Assembly (NCBI GenBank): GCA_946555345.1
Contig: CAMNSS010000002.1
Span: 124,001 to 188,000 of the forward strand
DNA from: an uncultured Eubacterium sp.
Lineage (GTDB): Bacteria > Bacillota > Clostridia > Peptostreptococcales > Anaerovoracaceae
Length of the DNA stretch: 64,000 nucleotides
Reading direction: 5' to 3'
Positions 58,184 to 64,000 of the stretch are shown here, piece after piece (position 1 is the stretch's first letter; the number at the start of each line of letters is the position of its first letter). Made by a program: the position numbers and the translations under genes. The notes under the pieces are model-generated. The model saw nothing but the letters and a program-made list of their open reading frames with translations, was not told where the DNA came from and did not search any database.

Positions 58184-60130
58184 TTACGTTACCGAATTTC
58201 CATCCTCCGCCAAGGTCGTCATAAATGCGAGGCTTTCCTTGCCGTCAACCACATTGTCGGCAAACATGATCATGCCCTTCGACTCCAGCCCGCGCAGCTT
58301 CCTCGGCTTCAAATTTGCCACCACGAGTACCTTCTGCCCGACGCACTCCCCCGGCTTGAAATGTTCCGCCACACCGGAGATGATCTGGCGTTTTTCCGTT
58401 CCCATCTTCACCTGGAATACCAGCAGCTTATCGGCCTTCGGGTGCTTCTCCGCCGAGAGGATCGTCCCAACCCTGAAATCGATCTTGTCAAAGTCATCGA
58501 ACTCGATTTCCGGCTTCAGCTCCAGCGGAATGTTCGCATCCTCATCGCCGCCCTTCATCGCTTCCAGCTCGGAAAGCTCCTTCTCGATATCCAGCCTTGG
58601 GAAAATAGCCGCGCCCTTCTTGACCTGCTCGCCCTGCATCATCTCGAAGGTAAACGCATCCTCCCAGACAACATCGGCATACCAAAGACCCAGCTGCTTG
58701 CGGATGGCATCGGAAGTCGTGTGCATGAACGGGTAGATCAGCACCGAAATGATGCGCAGCGCCTCCGCCAAATGATGCAGGACATTGTCCAGCCTCGGCT
58801 TTTGCGCCTCATCCTTCGCCAGCACCCAAGGCATCGTCTCATCGATGTATTTATTCGCCCGCCTTACGACGATCCAGATTTCCTCCAGCGCCATATTGAA
58901 CTTAAATTCGTCCATATTGGCTTCCACCTTCTTAGCCGCGCCAAGCGCAACCGCCGCAAGATCTTCATCGACAGCTTCCTTTGCATCGGTAAGGTCAGGC
59001 ACGAACCCGCCATTGTACTTCTCGATCATCGAAACCGTCCTCGAAACCAGGTTGCCGAGGTCGTTCGCCAAGTCGTAGTTCATCCGCTTCAGCATCACTT
59101 CATTGGTAAAAATGCCGTCCTGCCCGAAGGTATATTCCCGCAGCAGGAAATATTTGAGGGCGTCGATGCCGTAGCGTTCGATCAGCTTCACGGGATCGAC
59201 CACGTTGCCCTTGGACTTTGACATCTTGCCGCCTTCCAGCAAGAGCCAGCCATGACCCAGCACCTGCTTCGGCAAAGGCAATTCCGCACTCATCAGCATT
59301 GCCGGCCAGATTACCGTATGAAACCTGACGATTTCCTTGCCCACCAGATGCACGTTTACCGGCCAGTATTTTTCGTAAAGCTCCGGTTCATCCGGCCAGC
59401 CGAGCGCAGTGATGTAGTTGGAAAGCGCATCCAGCCAGACATACATCACGTGTTTTTCGTTGATCGGCACAGGAATTCCCCAGTCAAAGGTCGATCTCGA
59501 TATGCAAAGATCCTCCAGTCCCTGTTTCACGAAGGCGATCATTTCATTCCTGCGCGTGTCGGGCTGCAAAAATTCCGGATTGTTTTCAAAGAGGTCTAAA
59601 AGCTTGTCCGCATACTTAGAGAGGCGGAAAAAGTACGCAGGCTCTTTCGCCTTCTGGACAGGCCTGCCGCAGTCAGGGCATTTCCCGTCAACGAGCTGGC
59701 TCTCGGTCCAAAAAGACTCGCAAGGCGTACAATACATTCCCTCGTACTCGCCCTCATAGATATCGCCCTTTTCGTACATCTTCATGAAAAGCGCCTGCAC
59801 CCGTTTGATGTGCCTTGGTTCTGTCGTCCTGATAAAATCGTCGTAGGAGATTTCCATGGTCTTCCACAGATCCTTAATGCCTGCGACCACTTCATCCACA
59901 TAGGCCTGCGGCGAAACGCCCTTTTCCTCTGCGATGGTCTGGATCTTCTGCCCGTGTTCATCAGTTCCCGTCAGAAAGCGCACGTCGTATCCGCACAACC
60001 GTTTAAACCTGGCCATGGCGTCCGCCATGACCGTGCAATAAGTATGCCCGATATGAAGGTTTGAGCTCGGATAGTAGATCGGTGTGGTGATATAATACGT
60101 TCCCTTGTTTTCTGCCATTTCGTTCATCAT
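58184..60130 (-). CDS. metG: methionyl-tRNA synthetase
   Basis: A 648-residue class I synthetase. HIGH-type motif [18 protein letters not shown], a zinc knuckle CTPCESFW ... CPDCGRPVQ, and [10 protein letters not shown]. The C-terminal EMAP-II-like tRNA-binding domain has [20 protein letters not shown]. Start ATG 60130 follows AGAGGA; ATGs at 60127 and 60118 are alternatives. The frame is open upstream into sequence rich in Arg, which is not part of the enzyme. Confidence 0.95.
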   Translation of the reverse strand: MMNEMAENKGTYYITTPIYYPSSNLHIGHTYCTVMADAMARFKRLCGYDVRFLTGTDEHGQKIQTIAEEKGVSPQAYVDEVVAGIKDLWKTMEISYDDFIRTTEPRHIKRVQALFMKMYEKGDIYEGEYEGMYCTPCESFWTESQLVDGKCPDCGRPVQKAKEPAYFFRLSKYADKLLDLFENNPEFLQPDTRRNEMIAFVKQGLEDLCISRSTFDWGIPVPINEKHVMYVWLDALSNYITALGWPDEPELYEKYWPVNVHLVGKEIVRFHTVIWPAMLMSAELPLPKQVLGHGWLLLEGGKMSKSKGNVVDPVKLIERYGIDALKYFLLREYTFGQDGIFTNEVMLKRMNYDLANDLGNLVSRTVSMIEKYNGGFVPDLTDAKEAVDEDLAAVALGAAKKVEANMDEFKFNMALEEIWIVVRRANKYIDETMPWVLAKDEAQKPRLDNVLHHLAEALRIISVLIYPFMHTTSDAIRKQLGLWYADVVWEDAFTFEMMQGEQVKKGAAIFPRLDIEKELSELEAMKGGDEDANIPLELKPEIEFDDFDKIDFRVGTILSAEKHPKADKLLVFQVKMGTEKRQIISGVAEHFKPGECVGQKVLVVANLKPRKLRGLESKGMIMFADNVVDGKESLAFMTTLAEDGNSVT

Positions 60131-60236
60131 TCCTTTCCTCTTGCGCTGCAAATGGGCAGCGGCTTTATTGAAACTTCCCCGAAAGCCCATAAGGCATCCG
60201 GGACAGCGCCGATCACGCAAACGGCATCGGCTCTTC

Positions 60237-61172
60237 TTAAAGAAACAGCGACGGCTCTTTTCGCGCCGCATATTCGATTTCCAGTTCTTCCTTATGGTAT
60301 AAGTATCCCGCATCGTCAAAATACAATGCGCCCTGCGGGCATTTCTTGACGCACCCACAGCACTTGATGCAGATTCCGCTCACTGCGCCTGGCGTATCCG
60401 CCTGAATCGAACCCATCGGGCAGGCTGTAACGCATATGCCGCATCCATTGCATTTTTCCCGGTCGAGCTTCGGCTTCACCTTCAAAATATTGATGAAATT
60501 CCCCTTCCGGTCGCGCGGCTTATAGTACGGGCGCAGCGGTTCTTCCCCCGCCACCGCCACAGGACCTGCCGCCGAAAGCGCAACGGCAATCCGTGCATTG
60601 TCACCGCCGTTTTCCACAATCAAACGCCCCACCTTGGCTGCGGCTTTTGCTGCAAATGCATCGGCAAGCTTCATGTCCTGCGCATCCGGCCTTCCTGCTG
60701 CCAGCGCTTTAGAGAAGGAATGCTCTCCGATAAAGGCCGCAGCCGCCACCGTATGAAAGCCCCTTGCTTCCAAGATATTGCGAAGCTCAATCAGCGCATC
60801 GTCAAAGTTGCGGTTTCCATAAAGCACGACGGGGACTGCCATCGCATTGCCGCCTTGCAGCGTGTCCAAAAATTTCAAAAGCACGTTCGGAACCCGCCCG
60901 GCAATAACAGGCGTGCCGAATACCACGATATCGTTTTCATCAAAGGCATATGCTTTATCCCTCGCCTCTCTCGGCGAAAAATCGATGTTTTCAGCCTTGG
61001 TGTAACGAATGCTTTCCGCTTTTCCGCAGCTTGCTTTCCCGCCGGGGCTGCCTGCATCGGCCTGATTCCCGCCGCCAGCAAGCTGCTGCCACATTTTGTA
61101 TGCGATGCTTGCCGTCACCTTTGCCGTCGTGTTCGTGCCGGTGAAGTACATCGCCCTGATTCTCTTTTCCAT
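60237..61172 (-). CDS. EFR1-type flavodoxin-ferredoxin protein
   Basis: A 311-residue protein. The N-terminal flavodoxin-like domain has [15 protein letters not shown] and [15 protein letters not shown]. The C-terminal 2[4Fe-4S] ferredoxin has [15 protein letters not shown] and [16 protein letters not shown]. It is a cytoplasmic electron carrier common in anaerobes, with no defined partner. A Gly/Ala-rich stretch (about 61025-61080) interrupts the flavodoxin part. The start ATG 61172 has GAGAGG. Confidence 0.87.
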   Translation of the reverse strand: MEKRIRAMYFTGTNTTAKVTASIAYKMWQQLAGGGNQADAGSPGGKASCGKAESIRYTKAENIDFSPREARDKAYAFDENDIVVFGTPVIAGRVPNVLLKFLDTLQGGNAMAVPVVLYGNRNFDDALIELRNILEARGFHTVAAAAFIGEHSFSKALAAGRPDAQDMKLADAFAAKAAAKVGRLIVENGGDNARIAVALSAAGPVAVAGEEPLRPYYKPRDRKGNFINILKVKPKLDREKCNGCGICVTACPMGSIQADTPGAVSGICIKCCGCVKKCPQGALYFDDAGYLYHKEELEIEYAARKEPSLFL

Positions 61173-61324
61173 TGCAATCCTCTCATGTATAAAAAAGCAA
61201 AACCGCCCCGCATTCCCATAATGACGGGCTTTGTTACGGGATAAAACGTGCCGCCCCTTCCGCCTCCAGCAGGCTGCGTTTCCAGATACAGCCGTGCCGC
61301 CATTCATTATGGGACAATATGAAA

Positions 61325-61960
61325 TCAATACGATTCCAAACGGTAGAGCTTCATTTCCGTGTATCTTATGATCAGATCAACGATATCTTCGATCTCAAGA
61401 TATCCGCTGTCCATGGAAAGGTGGTAATTGACTGGTTTCCCCCATTTCCTCCCGGTATGGTAATTATAATAATTGGCTCTCGCCTTATCGGTATCCTTCA
61501 TCATTTTCTTGACGGAATTTTCCGGCACACCGTATTCCTGCACTGCCCGCTTAATTTTATCCGCCTCCTCCGCATAAACGAACACATTCGTCGCTTCCGG
61601 CATTCCGCGCAGGATATAATCAGCGCATCTGCCGACTATAACGCACGAACCTTCCTCCGCAATCTTCTTAATGGTATCGAACTGTGCGAGGAAAAACCGT
61701 TCATTCAGGGAAAGGCTTTCCGGTCCCGATTCGCCAGTTCCCATCGCCGATGCCAGGCTGTACAAAAAGCTGTTCTTCGCTTTCCGCTCCGCATCCTCCA
61801 TCATTTCCCTGCAAAAGCCGGATTCCTCTGCGATTCTATCCAACAGCTCCTTATCATAGTAAGGGACATCGAGTTTTTCGGCAAGCCGCCTCCCGATGAG
61901 CCTTCCGCCGCTTCCAAACTCACGGCTGATCGTTATGATTCTCTTATTCTTGTTATCCAT
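61325..61960 (-). CDS. cytidylate kinase-like family protein
   Basis: A 211-residue P-loop kinase of the AAA_26/Cmk-like family. It has ITISREFGSGGRLIGRRLAEKL, YYDKELL and CVIVGRCADYIL. These proteins are widespread in Clostridia and their substrate is not established. Start ATG 61960 follows AAGGAGG. Confidence 0.87.
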   Translation of the reverse strand: MDNKNKRIITISREFGSGGRLIGRRLAEKLDVPYYDKELLDRIAEESGFCREMMEDAERKAKNSFLYSLASAMGTGESGPESLSLNERFFLAQFDTIKKIAEEGSCVIVGRCADYILRGMPEATNVFVYAEEADKIKRAVQEYGVPENSVKKMMKDTDKARANYYNYHTGRKWGKPVNYHLSMDSGYLEIEDIVDLIIRYTEMKLYRLESY

Positions 61961-62148
61961 TCTTGTGCCTCCTTGGATTTCTATGAATCAGTATACCACA
62001 AATCCCGGGGAAATTATAGGAAGAATCCGAAGGGCATCGAGATTTTAAGGCTTGCGGCAAAAGACTGCGCCGCCCTGCCTCTGCGTGAATTTTTCCGTGC
62101 AGTATGCGGGTTGAGTGTATTCTATTTTTTTACATATAAGAAAATTTC

Positions 62149-62177
62149 TTGAAATTCAACATGGAAGCCGTTATAAT
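62149..62177 (+). promoter_or_regulatory. promoter of the small toxin gene
   Basis: TTGAAA (62149-62154), exactly 17 bp, and TATAAT (62172-62177). In the leader, CCCTC (62215-62219) can pair with GAGGG (62225-62229), partly hiding the ribosome binding site. Confidence 0.75.
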
Positions 62178-62241
62178 TAGTTTTAGGGAAACCATTATAA
62201 CGGTGGACGGTTCGCCCTCATTCCGAGGGGAGGTGATGCAG

Positions 62242-62322
62242 ATGTACATAACACTTTCAGAGCTTCTGGCTTTTGGGATGTTCGTTATTGCTCTGACCGC
62301 CTTGCTGACAAGCAAGCGTTAA
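62242..62322 (+). CDS. holin-like type I toxin, 26 residues
   Basis: A 26-residue hydrophobic peptide with one membrane helix (LSELLAFGMFVIALTALL) and a basic end (TSKR). It fits the putative holin-like toxin family of Firmicutes. The start ATG 62242 is 8 nt after GGAGG; ATG 62236 is too close. It has its own promoter, a sequestered Shine-Dalgarno sequence, tandem terminator hairpins and a convergent antisense promoter. The arrangement is that of type I toxin-antitoxin loci such as txpA/ratA. Toxicity is inferred. Confidence 0.7.
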   Translation: MYITLSELLAFGMFVIALTALLTSKR

Positions 62323-62331
62323 TATTTCCGC

Positions 62332-62419
62332 ATAAAGAAATAACCGCCCAAGCACCTAACTTAGCGGTTATTCTTTTTAACTACTAAACTTTGGGGCAAC
62401 CGTTCATCGGTTTCCCTTT
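62332..62419 (-). ncRNA. probable antisense RNA antitoxin
   Basis: Predicted transcript of about 90 nt from the promoter at 62426-62454. It crosses both hairpins downstream of the toxin gene and could end after the AATAACCGC/GCGGTTATT stem, which is followed by TTTCTTTAT on the minus strand. It would pair with the 3' untranslated part of the toxin mRNA. Confidence 0.45.
62339..62379 (+). terminator. terminator of the toxin mRNA
   Basis: AATAACCGC (62339-62347) pairs with GCGGTTATT (62364-62372), then CTTTTTAA. Confidence 0.8.
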
Positions 62420-62421
62420 TT
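62394..62421 (+). terminator. second terminator-like hairpin
   Basis: GGGCAACCG (62394-62402) pairs with CGGTTTCCC (62408-62416) with one mismatch, followed by TTTTTC. Confidence 0.65.
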
Positions 62422-62425
62422 CTAT

Positions 62426-62454
62426 ATTATACCGAAAGTTGCCAGAGGTTACAA
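62426..62454 (-). promoter_or_regulatory. promoter of the antisense RNA
   Basis: On the minus strand, TTGTAA (62449-62454), exactly 17 bp, and TATAAT (62426-62431), between the purD stop and the toxin terminators. Confidence 0.6.
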
Positions 62455-62458
62455 TAGC

Positions 62459-63790
62459 TTATTGAAGATTATTTGAGTTTCTTCTATCAACAACGCCGAT
62501 ATCCGTGCGGTACTGTATCCCTTCAAAGCTGATCCGCTTCACGTTCTCATACGCTTTCGCCCTGGCTTCCTCGTGTGTCGCTCCAAGTGCGGTCACGCCG
62601 AGAACCCTGCCGCCTGCGGTGACAATCCCGCGTTTTAAGCCGCAGTCATCATCACATACAGCACATTTGCTTCCTTCCGGCATTTCAGCGAATTTCGTCC
62701 CTGCGTGGAACACGATCACGTCTTCCTCCACATCGCCGAGACCTTTAATCAACTTGCCCTTTGCATAGCTTCCCGGATATCCGCCCGACGCTAGCACGAC
62801 GCAGACAGCCCGTTCTTCCTTCCATTTGATTTCCACATCCGCAAGCCTGTTCTCCGTTACCGCGAGAAAAATGTCCAGTAAATCGCTGTCCATCCGCGCC
62901 AGCACTGACTGCGTTTCCGGGTCGCCAAAACGGTTATTAAATTCGATTACCGCAGGGCCGTCCTCCGTAATCATCAATCCGATGAACAAAACGCCCTTGA
63001 AATCGAGGCCGTCCTCTTGGAATCCCCGCAAGGTCGGTTCTAAAATCCGTTCCCGGATCTGCTGTTCAAGCTCCGGCGTAAATACAAGGCTCGGCGAATA
63101 CGTCCCCATCCCGCCCGTGTTCGGGCCTTTATCCTGATCGAATATCCGCTTATAATCCTGTGCGGACTGCATCGGGACGATGGTGTTTTCGTCCACAAAG
63201 CACAGCATGGAAGCTTCAACGCCCGTCAAAAACTCTTCCACAACGACTTTATCAGCCGCCGCGCCGAATACCTTCTGCCCCATCATCTCCTCGATGGACT
63301 TCTTTGCATCCGCCTCATTTTCAGCGATGACGACGCCTTTTCCCGCCGCAAGCCCGTCCGCTTTCAGCACCATGGGATAGCCGTATATGCCGACGGCATT
63401 CATCAGCTCATCTTTATCCGTAAACTCCCGATACCCCGCCGTAGGGATATCGTGCCGGGCAAGAAAATCCTTCGTAAAAGACTTGCTCGCCTCTAGCTGT
63501 GAGCATTTTTTGTTCGGCCCGAAAACCTTCACGCCGCCCGCTTCCAGCGCATCGGTGATTCCCATCGCCAGCGGCACTTCCGGGCCGATGACTGCCAGGT
63601 CAATTTTTTGATCCGCCGCAAAGCCACAGATCCCTTCTATGTCCTCTGCGCCGATATCAACGCATTCCGCTACCGCCGCGATTCCTGCGTTTCCCGGCGC
63701 ACAGTACAGTTCATCTATTTTCGGGCTTTGCGCCAGCTTCCAGCAAATCGCATGCTCCCTGCCGCCGCCGCCAACTACCAGAACTTTCAT
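62459..63790 (-). CDS. purD: phosphoribosylamine-glycine ligase
   Basis: A 443-residue ATP-grasp enzyme for the second step of purine synthesis. Motifs are VLVVGGGGREHAICWKLAQS, GPEVPLAMGITDALE, LKADGLAAGKGVVIAE, GPNTGGMGTYSPS and FNNRFGDPETQSVL. There is no insertion. Start ATG 63790 follows AGGAGG. Confidence 0.96.
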   Translation of the reverse strand: MKVLVVGGGGREHAICWKLAQSPKIDELYCAPGNAGIAAVAECVDIGAEDIEGICGFAADQKIDLAVIGPEVPLAMGITDALEAGGVKVFGPNKKCSQLEASKSFTKDFLARHDIPTAGYREFTDKDELMNAVGIYGYPMVLKADGLAAGKGVVIAENEADAKKSIEEMMGQKVFGAAADKVVVEEFLTGVEASMLCFVDENTIVPMQSAQDYKRIFDQDKGPNTGGMGTYSPSLVFTPELEQQIRERILEPTLRGFQEDGLDFKGVLFIGLMITEDGPAVIEFNNRFGDPETQSVLARMDSDLLDIFLAVTENRLADVEIKWKEERAVCVVLASGGYPGSYAKGKLIKGLGDVEEDVIVFHAGTKFAEMPEGSKCAVCDDDCGLKRGIVTAGGRVLGVTALGATHEEARAKAYENVKRISFEGIQYRTDIGVVDRRNSNNLQ

Positions 63791-63843
63791 CCTAACCTCC
63801 TAAATATGTCTTTTCCTTCCCGCATAACTGCTTTTACGAAAAC

Positions 63844-63913
63844 ACTTCCGTGAACCCGCTTGCAAAAACACGTTTGCAAAATTACGTTTACGAAACCTCT
63901 TTCATCAAATTTG
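63844..63913. repeat. degenerate 14-bp tandem repeat upstream of purD
   Basis: Five 14-bp units (ACTTCCGTGAACCC, GCTTGCAAAAACAC, GTTTGCAAAATTAC, GTTTACGAAACCTC, TTTCATCAAATTTG). The remaining sequence to the window end is similarly repetitive (CTCATGCCGGA twice) and holds no gene. Confidence 0.75.
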
Positions 63914-64000
63914 AATGAAACCCGGTCTCATGCCGGATTGATGATGAAATCATCCCCGCACGAAATCAATGATGGAACAATCTCATGCCGGAAAAATACA

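Noticed and set aside
58061-59221. 386-codon plus-strand open frame over metG
   Set aside because: Antisense to a certain synthetase gene, rich in Arg, His and Leu, begins in repeats and has no recognisable domain.

Overview
The window looks like a chromosomal segment of an obligately anaerobic, Gram-positive member of the Bacillota, class Clostridia (a Peptostreptococcales/Anaerovoracaceae-like lineage is only a guess). Support comes from a NADH/ferredoxin-type [FeFe]-hydrogenase operon (hydCBA) and a TM1266-type hydrogenase regulator. A complete F-type ATP synthase has Na+-type ligands in subunit c, and there are soluble and anchor subunits of a biotin-dependent decarboxylase. SpoIIE, an EFR1-type ferredoxin-flavodoxin and classic AGGAGG ribosome binding sites also fit. 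No tRNA, rRNA, insertion sequence, phage or CRISPR array was found. Most genes are on the minus strand.

Layout. 1-264: start of an NhaC-like antiporter. 627-6710: a three-gene signalling operon (hybrid kinase, histidine kinase, response regulator with a DUF2294-like output) with a near-consensus promoter and a terminator. 7199-11227: a PyrK-like flavoprotein, a D,D-carboxypeptidase and scpA-scpB. 12038-15564: a YjiH-family membrane protein and putrescine aminotransferase (patA) with a candidate sigma-54 promoter. 16423-17577: a radical SAM protein. 18011-26500, plus strand: a FeoB-like permease without its GTPase domain, a PhzF-family protein, hydCBA and an AEC transporter. 26660-28338: a broken methyltransferase gene and a GrpB-family protein. 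28958-36591: the ATP synthase operon plus the TM1266-type regulator. 37226-41830: MATE exporter, tagO, comEB, truA and a prepilin peptidase. 42005-42961: a receiver-Hpt protein. 43137-47724: dus, coaX and the decarboxylase genes. 47976-57900: glyA, a PucR regulator, ftsH, tilS, spoIIE and tatD. 58184-63790: metG, an EFR1 protein, a cytidylate-kinase-like protein, a 26-residue holin-like toxin with an apparent antisense RNA, and purD.

The genes fit amino-acid or organic-acid fermentation: hydrogenase for electron disposal, and a decarboxylase and ATP synthase that may share a sodium cycle. The rest is housekeeping (cell wall precursor, tRNA modification, segregation, proteolysis, purine synthesis).

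The most unusual property is not one gene. Nearly every intergenic gap holds a degenerate short tandem repeat, and each locus has its own unit length: 8, 14, 23, 29, 33 or 38 bp. The same kind of expansion occurs in frame inside conserved genes: a receiver-Hpt protein (exact 15-bp period), scpA, truA, the PhzF protein, the FeoB-like protein, spoIIE, tilS, tatD, the GrpB-family protein and a histidine kinase. These proteins are longer than their families because low-complexity peptide fills one loop or tail. This looks like a genome-wide, locus-autonomous repeat-expansion process. A second recurrent element, a promoter plus hairpin, is arrayed upstream of scpA and present once upstream of yjiH.
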